A stretch of DNA of 64,000 nt, taken from positions 33,462-97,461 of the forward strand of contig CAAFRB010000022.1 of NCBI GenBank assembly GCA_900765095.1. The letters are read 5' to 3'. Position numbers and translations under genes: made by a program. The DNA is from Clostridia bacterium. GTDB taxonomy: Bacteria > Bacillota > Clostridia > TANB77 > UBA1234. The notes under the pieces were generated by a model. That model made no database searches and was not told the DNA's origin. It was given only the letters and a program-made list of their open reading frames with translations. Numbering within the stretch: position 1 is the stretch's first letter; each line of letters starts with the position of its first letter. Below, one piece after another: positions 17,910-26,573 of the stretch.

Positions 17910-18503
17910 CTATTTACTAAAACGATAAATCATAGTTGCAGCTTCTGCTCTTGTCATGTTGTTGTAAGGTTTAAAAGTATTGTCCGAATATCCAGTAATA
18001 AGATTTTTACTACAAGCATGTTTCAAATAAAGTAAATCATTATTACTCAAAGCAAGTACATCTTTAAACTTAACCTTTTCACTAGTAGCTAGGCTATTAC
18101 CTTTCATAAGCAAATCTGCTTTTGTTATTATCCTAACCATTTCAATTCTAGTTATTGGTTTGTCCATATTGCTCAAATTAACACTTCCAGCATTTATAAC
18201 TCCGTATCTTTCTGCAATCCAAATGTAAGGACCAGCCCAATGATTCAAACTCGATTCAGCGTCGCTAATACTAATCCAATCAGGAAGCGCCGCCATAACT
18301 ACGAGTTTAATAAACTCCGCATTTGTAATCGTTCCATTAGGTTTGAATGTTCCATCATTGTAACCATTAATAACATTCTTGCTAGTTAAATACATAATGT
18401 ACTCGTAAGCCCAATGACTGCCACTTAAATCCTTAAAAGAACTTGCATACACACTACTAAATATCATAAGGATAATTAGTAAAAATGAAATCGTACGTTT
18501 CAT
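17910..18503 (-). CDS. Small SLH-domain surface protein
   Basis: A 197-residue secreted protein made only of a signal peptide (residues 1-20, core FLLIILMIFSSVYA) and three S-layer homology domains at about 22-75, 85-135 and 145-197 (GSHWAYEYI...GYNDGTFKPNGTITNAEF; LITGYSDNTFKPYNNMTRAEAATMIYRF). Three SLH domains form a trimer-like unit that binds pyruvylated secondary cell-wall polymer. With no other domain it would be a bare wall anchor. It is the first gene of the pair with the 1,826-residue protein, which lacks an anchor, so an anchor-and-cargo relation is a reasonable guess. AGGTGGTGATTTT precedes the ATG. Confidence 0.9.
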   Translation of the reverse strand: MKRTISFLLIILMIFSSVYASSFKDLSGSHWAYEYIMYLTSKNVINGYNDGTFKPNGTITNAEFIKLVVMAALPDWISISDAESSLNHWAGPYIWIAERYGVINAGSVNLSNMDKPITRIEMVRIITKADLLMKGNSLATSEKVKFKDVLALSNNDLLYLKHACSKNLITGYSDNTFKPYNNMTRAEAATMIYRFSK

Positions 18504-18778
18504 AAAATCACCACCATATAAGCTATTTAAATAAATTCTAACATCTTAAAATACTGGTTGCCATAATTAAAGTTATTTGTAAACCAATTGAAAACTTAAC
18601 TTAACAATTTTGTAACATAAGAGTTGTTGTATAATCTTCGATACAATAATAAGTACTCTATATTTTCTAATTTGCAATTCTTCTAGTATTCTTGTCCTAA
18701 CTAAATTTACGGCTTTCCTATCGTATTAAAATGGTATATTTATATAGCACGTGCATACTTATGTACCAGGTGATGAAT

Positions 18779-19246
18779 ATGAAAATATATAACGTAAGTT
18801 CAAAGAAAATAGTTTTTATTGCCATATTAGTTATTACGCTAGTAATACTTTTTACAATGGCTATAAAACTAATAAAGACATCTGATGTGATTGAAATGAC
18901 AACAGATAACTACACAGAAATACTAAAAAAATGTCATAAAGATCCATACAAATACATAAACAAAAAAATAAAATCAGTAGGATACGTATTCAGAAACGAA
19001 GACTTCTCGCCTACTCAATTCGTAACAGCACGAGATATGCTAGTAAGCAAAAACGAATCGAGAATTGTTGGATTTTTGTGTGAATATGAGAACATAAAAA
19101 ACTTTGAAGACAATGTATGGGTGGCTATAGAAGGTATTTTAACAATCGGCGATTACTATGGTGCCATGCCAATAATAAAGGTAAACGAAATTCATAAAAT
19201 AACAACACCAAATGACATCTTCGTAAATCCGCCCAGCGGAGAATGA
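18779..19246 (+). CDS. Single-pass membrane protein with DUF1980/TIGR03943 C-terminal-like domain
   Basis: From ATG 18779 (AGGTGA just upstream; earlier in-frame starts exist to 18731) the protein has 155 residues. One membrane segment lies at about 11-33 (IVFIAILVITLVILFTMAI). The outside part has GYVFRNEDFSPTQFVTARDML, VGFLCEY, VWVAIEGIL and MPIIKVNEIHKI, which match the OB-fold-like C-terminal domain of YcgQ-type proteins (TIGR03943). Those proteins are usually larger, with several membrane helices, and pair with a YcgR/DUF318 permease. Neither permease is here, so this is an orphan domain. Function unknown. Confidence 0.65.
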   Translation: MKIYNVSSKKIVFIAILVITLVILFTMAIKLIKTSDVIEMTTDNYTEILKKCHKDPYKYINKKIKSVGYVFRNEDFSPTQFVTARDMLVSKNESRIVGFLCEYENIKNFEDNVWVAIEGILTIGDYYGAMPIIKVNEIHKITTPNDIFVNPPSGE

Positions 19247-19260
19247 AATTAATTCTCCCA

Positions 19261-19287
19261 TTCGTAGCGGAGCTTAAGTGTGCTCCA
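19261..19287 (-). repeat. Dispersed GGAGC hairpin motif, reversed copy
   Basis: On the minus strand TGGAGCACACTTAAGCTCC followed by GCTACGAA. It is related to the copies at 9399-9424 and 26539-26564. The copies share the outer GGAGC/GCTCC arms and the GCTAYGAA tail, with different loops. Confidence 0.5.
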
Positions 19288-19307
19288 CCAATTTTAGCCA
19301 CTCCAAA

Positions 19308-19352
19308 AAGACTAGATTAAGCATGTTTTTCATACTTAACCTAGTCTTCACT
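19308..19352 (+). terminator. Terminator-like hairpin after the DUF1980-like gene
   Basis: AAGACTAG(A)TTAAG (19308-19321) pairs with CTTAA(C)CTAGTCTT (19335-19348), with one mismatch and a T-rich loop. The downstream T content is modest. Confidence 0.5.
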
Positions 19353-19733
19353 TTATTCGTCGTTTATTAAATTTTGAGTATACGAACAAGAATCTACATT
19401 AAATCCATTGCAAGTGTTTTCTTTTCCTCCAGTTAAAAAATGGCTTGTGTGTGTGCACAGTCCCAACGGTTTCAAGTACCTTGTTCATGTTTCGTAACAT
19501 TCGTTTTCCAATCACCAATATATTATAATATAAAATAAGCATAGAAACTTAATTTTTGATAATCAAACTTCTATATTTATATAGTACCAAAGGAAATTAA
19601 CACATAAAAGGTTGCAAATTTGTTACTTTACTAATGTGTAAAAAAATTATGGCACATAATTATCCCCAGTATAACTGGAGGATTCTTCTTAATGTATAAT
19701 CATCCACCAGTATAACTGGGATTTTCTTTAATG
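19353..19733. other. Intergenic region with a possible gene remnant, a repeat element and short tandem repeats
   Basis: There is an open minus-strand stretch 19353-19484 (44 codons, ending NTCNGFNVDSCSYTQNLINDE) with no start or ribosome-binding site; it may be a gene remnant that I do not recognise. A degenerate copy of the 67-base inverted-repeat element lies at 19576-19633. At about 19664-19733 two direct repeats each contain a CCAGTATAACTGG hairpin. Confidence 0.4.
19576..19633. repeat. Degenerate copy of the short inverted-repeat element
   Basis: The core AAAAGGTTGCAAATTTGTTAC (about 19605-19625) is the reverse complement of the core at 37623-37689. The flanking arms (TTTATATAG and CTAATGTGTAAA) pair only partly. 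Confidence 0.5.
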
Positions 19734-19734
19734 T

Positions 19735-19765
19735 TAATAAAAAGGCTACCCTTTTTGGATAGCCT
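19735..19765 (-). terminator. spoVG terminator
   Basis: On the minus strand AGGCTATCC pairs with GGGTAGCCT across an A5 loop and is followed by T5. It lies 16 bases past the spoVG stop. Confidence 0.8.
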
Positions 19766-19780
19766 CTCTCATCTTATTTA

Positions 19781-20071
19781 TTATTCTTCAACTGATCCGT
19801 CAGCTGGCTCGTTAAGTATTTTGTTGTACTCAGCTAAGATAGCTTCTTCGATCATTGTTCTTGTTTCAGAATTAATTGGATGTGCTATGTCTCTCCATTC
19901 TCCCTTTGGAGTCTTTTTACTTGGCATAGCTATGAATGGTTTTTCAGCTGTTGTAGGTTCGATAACTTTGATATCATGTACTGCGAAAGCATTATCAAAT
20001 GTTACTGAAGCAATAGCTTTCATTCTGTTTTCAGATTCTACTTTTCTTACTTTTACGTCTGTAATTTGCAT
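19781..20071 (-). CDS. spoVG: Septation/RNA-binding regulator SpoVG
   Basis: A 96-residue protein with the whole family pattern: MQITDVKVRKV, AIASVTFDNAFAVHDIKVIE, GLFIAMPSKK-like PFIAMPSKKTPKGEWRDIAHPI and EEAILAEYNKI. SpoVG is a small dimeric nucleic-acid-binding regulator, linked to sporulation septation in Bacillus and to virulence and envelope gene control in other Firmicutes. It is monocistronic: a terminator follows and a sigma-H-like promoter lies upstream, the arrangement well known for spoVG in B. subtilis. Confidence 0.97.
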   Translation of the reverse strand: MQITDVKVRKVESENRMKAIASVTFDNAFAVHDIKVIEPTTAEKPFIAMPSKKTPKGEWRDIAHPINSETRTMIEEAILAEYNKILNEPADGSVEE

Positions 20072-20103
20072 TAAAACGCACGTCCTTTCTATTTTACGTT
20101 AGT

Positions 20104-20127
20104 TAAGCTGACTCATCGGTCAGCTAA
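20104..20127 (-). promoter_or_regulatory. Palindrome in the spoVG leader
   Basis: TAAGCTGAC and GTCAGCTTA-like arms (AGCTGAC 20106-20112, GTCAGCT 20119-20125) lie about 35-55 bases before spoVG, just downstream of the -10 region. It could be an operator near the transcription start or an RNA hairpin. Confidence 0.45.
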
Positions 20128-20133
20128 GTATAT

Positions 20134-20159
20134 ATTACTACAAATTTTTTTAAAATCCT
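20134..20159 (-). promoter_or_regulatory. Probable sigma-H promoter of spoVG
   Basis: On the minus strand the sequence is GCAGGATTTTAAAAAAATTT and then GTAATA. AGGATTT is a good sigma-H -35, and the -10 (GTAAT where the consensus is GAAT) is imperfect. The first 20 bases are shared with the dnaG upstream region (51905-51929). B. subtilis spoVG is a classic sigma-H target. Confidence 0.65.
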
Positions 20160-20339
20160 GCTTTCTTGTGACTTTTTTTGTATTTTTTCTTTTTATGGAA
20201 TATTTTACAAGATCTGGTAGTATAATATTGTGACAGGAAATCGGATATTTTCATCTTTCTTGTACATGATTTTTTTACTTTGTTGTAGACTTTAATGTGT
20301 ACAATATATATAATAATGTTGTTGATTGGAGGCTTATAT

Positions 20340-21719
20340 ATGGAAAATAATATATTACAAGATACAAGTAAAAAGATACACATGATTGGTATTGGTGGAG
20401 TAAGTATGAGTGGAATCGCAGATATTATAATGTCGATGGGCTTTAAGGTTACAGGCTCTGATATGGTAGAATCTGCAAATACAGATAGATTAGAAAAACA
20501 AGGAATACATGTCGTGATCGGGCACAAAGCTGAAAATGTACATGGAGCTGATATTGTTGTTTATACAGCTGCAGTTAAAGAAGATAACCCTGAATTTGTC
20601 GAAGCTAAAAGATTAGGTATAGAGTTAATAGAAAGAAGTACTTTTCTTGGCTTGCTTACTGAATTATACTCTGAAACCATTTCTATAAGTGGTACTCATG
20701 GAAAGACGACTACTACTTCGATGCTATCTCAAATATTTATAGATGCTGGAAAAGATCCAACTGTTCAGGTTGGTGCTGATTTAAAAATATTAGATAATCA
20801 AAACTACAGAGTTGGAAAAAGTGATTATTTCATAGTTGAATCATGCGAATATGTTAGAAGCTTTCTTAAGTTCTTTCCAAAGACAGCTGTAATATTAAAC
20901 ATTGAAGCAGATCACTTAGATTGTTATAAAGATATAGATGATATAAAATCAGCATTTAACACTTTTATAGACATTCCAAATGAAGAGGGACTAATTTTGC
21001 TAAATGCAGATGATAAAAACTGTATGGACATTTCCAAAAATCATAAAGCAAAACTTATGACTTTCGGAATTGAAAATAAGGATGCTGACTGGATTGCCAA
21101 GGATATAAAGCTTAATAAAAATGGCGGATATTCTTTCACAGCTATTTCAAATGGAGAAAAAATTGATATAACTTTGAATGTACCTGGTCATCATAATGTT
21201 TATAATGCTTTAGCAAGTACAGCAATTGCCAGAAGTTATAATATTTCAGAAGACATCATAAAGCAGGCTCTTTCGGAATTCAGAGGTGCAAGCAGACGTT
21301 TTGAATATGTTGGAACAGTTAATGGTGCAAGTATATATGATGACTATGCACATCATCCAACTGAAATAAAAGCAACAATAAGTTCAGCAAGAAATATGCA
21401 ATATCACAAGTTGTGGGTTGTCTTCCAACCTCACACTTATACAAGAACTTATACTCTATTTGATGAATTTGTAAAGGCTTTTAAAGATGCTGATAATGTT
21501 ATAATAACTGATATTTATGCAGCTCGTGAGAAGGATACTGGTCTTGTTTCTGCAAAACAACTTGCAGATAAAGTAAACGAATTTTCTAAAAATTGCATTT
21601 ATCTTCCTACTCTTGAAGAATGTAAAGATTATCTACTATCTAATATTGGAAATGATGATATCGTCCTAACCGTTGGTGCTGGAACTATTACAAAACTTGG
21701 CAGAATGTTATTAAAATAA
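20340..21719 (+). CDS. murC: UDP-N-acetylmuramate--L-alanine ligase
   Basis: ATP-dependent ligase that adds L-Ala to UDP-MurNAc, the first amino acid of the peptidoglycan stem. The start is ATG 20340, with GGAGG 7 bases upstream; the frame itself extends to 20295. It has 459 residues, normal for the family. Domain 1 has the MIGIGGVSMSGIA nucleotide-binding loop (about 15-28), the central domain has the SGTHGKTTTTSM P-loop (about 118-130) and DDYAHHPTEIKA (about 345-357) is in the C-terminal domain. It is transcribed divergently from spoVG and followed by its own terminator. Confidence 0.97.
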   Translation: MENNILQDTSKKIHMIGIGGVSMSGIADIIMSMGFKVTGSDMVESANTDRLEKQGIHVVIGHKAENVHGADIVVYTAAVKEDNPEFVEAKRLGIELIERSTFLGLLTELYSETISISGTHGKTTTTSMLSQIFIDAGKDPTVQVGADLKILDNQNYRVGKSDYFIVESCEYVRSFLKFFPKTAVILNIEADHLDCYKDIDDIKSAFNTFIDIPNEEGLILLNADDKNCMDISKNHKAKLMTFGIENKDADWIAKDIKLNKNGGYSFTAISNGEKIDITLNVPGHHNVYNALASTAIARSYNISEDIIKQALSEFRGASRRFEYVGTVNGASIYDDYAHHPTEIKATISSARNMQYHKLWVVFQPHTYTRTYTLFDEFVKAFKDADNVIITDIYAAREKDTGLVSAKQLADKVNEFSKNCIYLPTLEECKDYLLSNIGNDDIVLTVGAGTITKLGRMLLK

Positions 21720-21730
21720 AAAGTTACAAC

Positions 21731-21770
21731 AAAAATAGCCATTTCATTTTACGAGATGGCTATTTTTATT
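21731..21770 (+). terminator. murC terminator
   Basis: AAATAGCCATTTC (21733-21745) pairs with GAGATGGCTATTT (21753-21765, one G-T pair), followed by T5ATT. Confidence 0.85.
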
Positions 21771-21880
21771 ATATCTTTTCAAATTTATGTGAACTTCCTT
21801 ACTTTAAACATTTTAGATATTGAAAAACAAAAACTCATACGCTATTTGTCTTTTTATACCATATAAATCAAATTCATATA

Positions 21881-22903
21881 TTAATATTGTGGTACTCTTC
21901 TTCTTACATCTAATTGCTGTAGCATTTCTTCATTTTCAAGTGCTTTACCTGTTCCAAGAGCAACACAAGATACAGATTCTTCTGCGATCATTACATTTAT
22001 ACCAGTTTTTTCTTGTATTAATTTGTCTAGTCCATAAACTAAACATCCACCACCAGTCATGTATATGCCTCTATCACTAATGTCTGCGGATAATTCTGGT
22101 GGAGTTCTTTCTAGCACTGAAAATACTGCTTCTATAACTTGATATGCTGGCTCTTGAAGAGCTTCTAATATATCATCAGAATTTACTGTTAAATTAACTG
22201 GAAGTCCTGTTTTTAAGTGTCTTCCTCTAACTTCCATTTCAAGTCTTTGCATTCTTGGATAAACACAACCTATATTTATCTTCAAATCTTCAGCTGTTCT
22301 TTCACCAATAATTACATTATACTTTTTCTTAATGTACTTAATGATATATTCATCAAATTTATTACCAGCAACCTTTATTGAAGTACTTGCAACTGCACCA
22401 CCTAATGAAATAACAGCTATATCTGTTGTTCCACCACCCATATCAACAACCATACTGCCACAAGCCTTGTTTATATCAAGACCTGCACCTATGGCTGCAG
22501 CTATTGGTTCTTCTATTAAATATACTTTTCTAGCACCAGCTTGAGTTGCAGCATCAACTACAGCCTTTTTTTCAACTTCGGTAACACCAGAAGGTACACA
22601 AACCATTATAGTAGGTGCCATTACAAACTTTCCACAAACTTTTCTTATAAAGTATTTAAGCATCTTCTCTGTTACTGAATAATCTGAAATTACTCCATCT
22701 TTAAGTGGTCTTATAGCAACTATATTGCCTGGTGTTCTTCCAAGCATTCTTCTAGCTTCTTCACCAACAGATACCACTTCTCCTGTATTTCTATCTATCG
22801 CTACAACTGATGGTTCCCTTAATACTATTCCTTTTCCTTTCACATGGACAAGTACTGTTGCCGTTCCTAAATCTATACCAATTGATTGCCCAAAGCCGAA
22901 CAT
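21881..22903 (-). CDS. mreB: Rod-shape actin homologue MreB/Mbl family
   Basis: A 340-residue bacterial actin that polymerises under the membrane and guides side-wall peptidoglycan synthesis. Phosphate-1 is IGIDLGTATVLV (about 8-19), phosphate-2 is VVDMGGGTTDIAV (about 155-168) and the adenosine motif is MTGGGCLVYGLD (about 285-296). The start is ATG 22903, 9 bases after GAGG; other in-frame starts lie 6-9 bases upstream. There is no mreC/mreD next to it, so it may be an additional Mbl-type copy rather than the mreBCD gene. Confidence 0.92.
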   Translation of the reverse strand: MFGFGQSIGIDLGTATVLVHVKGKGIVLREPSVVAIDRNTGEVVSVGEEARRMLGRTPGNIVAIRPLKDGVISDYSVTEKMLKYFIRKVCGKFVMAPTIMVCVPSGVTEVEKKAVVDAATQAGARKVYLIEEPIAAAIGAGLDINKACGSMVVDMGGGTTDIAVISLGGAVASTSIKVAGNKFDEYIIKYIKKKYNVIIGERTAEDLKINIGCVYPRMQRLEMEVRGRHLKTGLPVNLTVNSDDILEALQEPAYQVIEAVFSVLERTPPELSADISDRGIYMTGGGCLVYGLDKLIQEKTGINVMIAEESVSCVALGTGKALENEEMLQQLDVRRRVPQY

Positions 22904-23000
22904 CAGCATCAACCTCTTTCTCTTACAATTTCTATTTTTCGTTATTTATTACGATTCTTTTACGTTTCTGTTACAATTATATTACATCATATATAAAATA

Positions 23001-26000
23001 TCAAACAATTTTTATTTCTTTTTCCATACTAAATGAATAAATGTATGTACCAAGAACTTTCTTACCAGTCATTGTTTCTAAAGCTAGCTTATAATACTCA
23101 AGTTGCTTTTGATATCTAGCCTTAAACTCCTCTGAATTAAACAAATGATCACTCTTGTAGTCTACCACAATATATCCTTCTTGTGTTTCTGCATATAAGT
23201 CAATTATACCTTGTACCATTATCTCATCACTTGCAGAAGCATCATCAACTCCAAAAATATTCTTAACAGACACATTCAAATTGAATGGCATTTCTTTATA
23301 TATCTTGTCTGCTCCCTTTATTATACTAAACAATTGACTATTTAAGAACTTATTTATATCATTATACAATTTTTTTCTTACATCTATGTCATCAACGTCT
23401 TCCAAAACCTCGTCAACATTTAATCTTTCAAAATCAAGCTTCTCCATTTTATTATGTAACAAAGTTCCATAAACAGCACCAACAGCTTCATCCTCATTTA
23501 TAAAACTTGGAATTTCCATACTTCTCACACTTTGAGATTCTGTATAATCATAAATATTATTCAATCGTTTTAATTCACTAACAGATAACTTCGTTGGCAA
23601 CTTTGTCGAAGTAATATAAGGATACATCCAATTGATTCTACCATCAATAAAAACTTTTTCTTTTAAATCATCATATTCAGCATCAGCAACAGAGTTTTCT
23701 AATTTTTTAATAACCACATCGTCAATATTAAGTACATCATCATAACTCCACTCTTTAACACCCCAATCATTCTTTATAGACAAAGCAACTTTACAAATCC
23801 AATCAGCATAACTTTTTGCAGTACTTATACCATACATACTAATAGGAGATTCCCACTCCTTAAACCTCTTCTCCAAATTTTGAGTAAGTGCAGTAATAAT
23901 AAGCTTTTCTCTTGCCCTTGTCATCGCAACATAAAGTATTCTCATCTCTTCTGCAAGCAGTTCTTTTTGGTTTTGAAGCTTTATAGCAAGCTTTGGAATA
24001 CTTTCATAAGTTATTCTCTTCTTTACATTAATAATATCAACACCCAAGCCCAGGTCTTGGTGAAAAATTATCTTATTACTCAAATCCTTTGTATTAAACT
24101 TTCTGCCGGTGCCACATAAGAAAACAATAGGAAATTCAAGGCCTTTACTTTTATGTATACTCATTATTCTAACAACATCATCAGCCTCGGACAATTCACT
24201 AGGCGCATCAAAATCTCCAGATGATGTCTTAACATTCTCTATAAAAGTCAAAAAGTTATATAGCCCTTTAAAAGTAGACTTACTATACTCACTCGCCTTT
24301 TTCAACAAAACTTTCAAATTATTTTGCCTAGACTCTCCATGAGGAAGAAGAGATACATAATAATAATAACCTGTATTCTCATATAGATACGAAATAAACT
24401 CATCAATAGCCTGATACCTAGACTTTTCACGCCACACATTAAGTCTATCAATAAAAGCCTTAACCTTTGCGTCACCATTAGACATAGCAATCAAAAGAGC
24501 ATCATAAAAACTACATTTTTTATCATACATTCTTATCTTAGTCAATTCATTAACATCAAAATTACCAATCGGAGATCTAAGCACAGCAAGCAAAGGCACA
24601 TCCTGATATGGATTATCTATAATCTTAAGCAAAGACAAAATAATTTGAACCTCTGCATTTTCAAAATATCCAGACTTAACATCCACATAAACAGGAATAT
24701 TTCTAAGAGATAATTCATCTTGTAATGTATCAGTATACCCCTTTGTAGCTCTAAGCAAAATCACAATATCAGAATACCTCGCCTTACGCATACACTTAGT
24801 TTCTTTATCATAAACTTCAAAAACTCCGACCAATTCCTCAATCCTTTTAGCCACAACCCTTGCTTCAAGTTGAGGCTTCTCCTCTATATCATCATCATCA
24901 ATCAAACTTTCTTCCGAAACCTTTTTATCAATTATATGAAGCTCAGCAGTCTTGCCTTCAACAGGATAATACGAAGCACCAAACTTCAAATATTCTTTTT
25001 CAGTATAATCAATCTCGCCAGTTTCCTTAAACATTATATTCTTAAAAATAAAATTAACCTCATCTATAATATTCTGATTACTTCTAAAATTCTTAAATAG
25101 CAAAATCTTGTTTTCTTTACATTGAACATCTTCATCATAATTATGGTACGAATTATACTTTTCCAAAAACAACTCAGGTTTAGCCTGTCTAAACTTATAA
25201 ATACTCTGTTTCACATCACCAACCATAAAAACACTATCATTAGCTATCTTCGTAAGAATCTCTTCTTGAATCAAATTACTATCCTGATACTCATCTATAA
25301 GAATTTCCGAATACTTATTCTTAAAGTCATCAACAACATCATCATTTTCCTCAAACAACTTCAAACACAAATGCTCAATATCAGAAAAATCCAAAAGATT
25401 CTTATCCGCCTTCTTCTTCTTAAAACGCCCATCAAAAGCTTTCACAATAGAATATATAACATTAAGATTAGAATACACATACTCAATATCATTCAAAATC
25501 TCATCCGAAGTAGAAATAAAAACCTTCTCCTTAAAATAATCATCCATCAAACCTTTCATTTTCTTTCTAGCATCTTGAACATACTTTCTAGTATCCTCAT
25601 CAAGCTTTGGTGCACGCTTCAATTGAGAAAACTCAATCTTTCTAAACTCCTCATAATAATCATCCCATTTAAAATTATTCTTTCTAAGAGCCTCAAGTCT
25701 AAAAATATCATCTTGAATCGTAAGCAAATAATTTGCAGCATCAGGAATTGCAATAAGTTCTTCTTCAACCGTCTTAAATTCATCAATAACCTCACGAATC
25801 GTCTTTCTAGTATAATCAATCAGCATCTTACCCCAAGGAGTATCAGAAAAATCATCAACGTCGACATTATACATATCACACTTTTCAGCAAGCCACTCAA
25901 GAGGTTTAGGACAACTCTGTATAAACCTATGTATCGACAATATCAAATTTATAAGATTTTCATCAGACCTATTAGTAGAATACGCATCCAAAACCTCTAT

Positions 26001-26453
26001 AACATTAACATCATTTTGCTCATACAACTCTTCTAACACTTCATCAATAGCCTCTAAACGTAGCAACTCATTCTCAGTATTATCAGCAATTTTAAAATTA
26101 GGATCAATATCAATCTTATAAAAATAATCCTTAATCGCCTTCTTACAAAAAGCATCAATAGTCATAATACTAGACCTATTCAAATACAAAATCTGCTTTT
26201 GAAGTGATGGATTATTAGCAACCTCATCATACAAACGAGCACGAATACGCTCCTTCATCTCACTAGCCGCAGCATTAGTAAAAGTCACTATAAGCATCTT
26301 ATCAATATCAATCTTGTCATCAATTACTTTCCTTATTATTCTTTCAACCAGCACAGCAGTCTTTCCGCTACCAGCACCAGCAGCAACTAAAACTTTTGAA
26401 TTTCTCACATTAATAGCATCCAACTGCTCCTTAGTCCACTTAACATCAGCCAT
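23001..26453 (-). CDS. addA: ATP-dependent helicase/nuclease subunit A
   Basis: One half of the AddAB complex, which resects double-strand breaks for RecA loading. It has 1,150 residues from ATG 26453 (AAAGGG 8 bases upstream; the frame extends to 26477). A UvrD-like helicase with AGAGSGKT (25-32), DEYQDSN, VGDVKQSIYKFR and MRILYVAMTRAREKL. The C-terminal RecB-like nuclease has GIIDLYAE...YIVVDYKSDH near residue 1,100, so both motor and nuclease look intact. It normally follows addB directly; here 491 bases of palindromic repeats separate them. Confidence 0.97.
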   Translation of the reverse strand: MADVKWTKEQLDAINVRNSKVLVAAGAGSGKTAVLVERIIRKVIDDKIDIDKMLIVTFTNAAASEMKERIRARLYDEVANNPSLQKQILYLNRSSIMTIDAFCKKAIKDYFYKIDIDPNFKIADNTENELLRLEAIDEVLEELYEQNDVNVIEVLDAYSTNRSDENLINLILSIHRFIQSCPKPLEWLAEKCDMYNVDVDDFSDTPWGKMLIDYTRKTIREVIDEFKTVEEELIAIPDAANYLLTIQDDIFRLEALRKNNFKWDDYYEEFRKIEFSQLKRAPKLDEDTRKYVQDARKKMKGLMDDYFKEKVFISTSDEILNDIEYVYSNLNVIYSIVKAFDGRFKKKKADKNLLDFSDIEHLCLKLFEENDDVVDDFKNKYSEILIDEYQDSNLIQEEILTKIANDSVFMVGDVKQSIYKFRQAKPELFLEKYNSYHNYDEDVQCKENKILLFKNFRSNQNIIDEVNFIFKNIMFKETGEIDYTEKEYLKFGASYYPVEGKTAELHIIDKKVSEESLIDDDDIEEKPQLEARVVAKRIEELVGVFEVYDKETKCMRKARYSDIVILLRATKGYTDTLQDELSLRNIPVYVDVKSGYFENAEVQIILSLLKIIDNPYQDVPLLAVLRSPIGNFDVNELTKIRMYDKKCSFYDALLIAMSNGDAKVKAFIDRLNVWREKSRYQAIDEFISYLYENTGYYYYVSLLPHGESRQNNLKVLLKKASEYSKSTFKGLYNFLTFIENVKTSSGDFDAPSELSEADDVVRIMSIHKSKGLEFPIVFLCGTGRKFNTKDLSNKIIFHQDLGLGVDIINVKKRITYESIPKLAIKLQNQKELLAEEMRILYVAMTRAREKLIITALTQNLEKRFKEWESPISMYGISTAKSYADWICKVALSIKNDWGVKEWSYDDVLNIDDVVIKKLENSVADAEYDDLKEKVFIDGRINWMYPYITSTKLPTKLSVSELKRLNNIYDYTESQSVRSMEIPSFINEDEAVGAVYGTLLHNKMEKLDFERLNVDEVLEDVDDIDVRKKLYNDINKFLNSQLFSIIKGADKIYKEMPFNLNVSVKNIFGVDDASASDEIMVQGIIDLYAETQEGYIVVDYKSDHLFNSEEFKARYQKQLEYYKLALETMTGKKVLGTYIYSFSMEKEIKIV

Positions 26454-26538
26454 CGGCAACACCCTTTCCAAACACAAGCAAAATCAACAACTCAATTTAT
26501 AGTACCTTTCATTTTTTTCATTTATACTTTTTAGCTTA

Positions 26539-26564
26539 TGGAGCATATTGTGCTCCGCTACGAA
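26539..26564 (+). repeat. Dispersed GGAGC hairpin motif
   Basis: TGGAGCATATTGTGCTCC followed by GCTACGAA, just before the first palindromic repeat between addB and addA. Same motif as at 9399-9424. Confidence 0.5.
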
Positions 26565-26573
26565 TTTTGTAAA

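Noticed and set aside
19353..19484. Open minus-strand stretch of 44 codons with three Cys
   Set aside because: No start codon, ribosome-binding site or family match that I can name; recorded as a possible remnant only.
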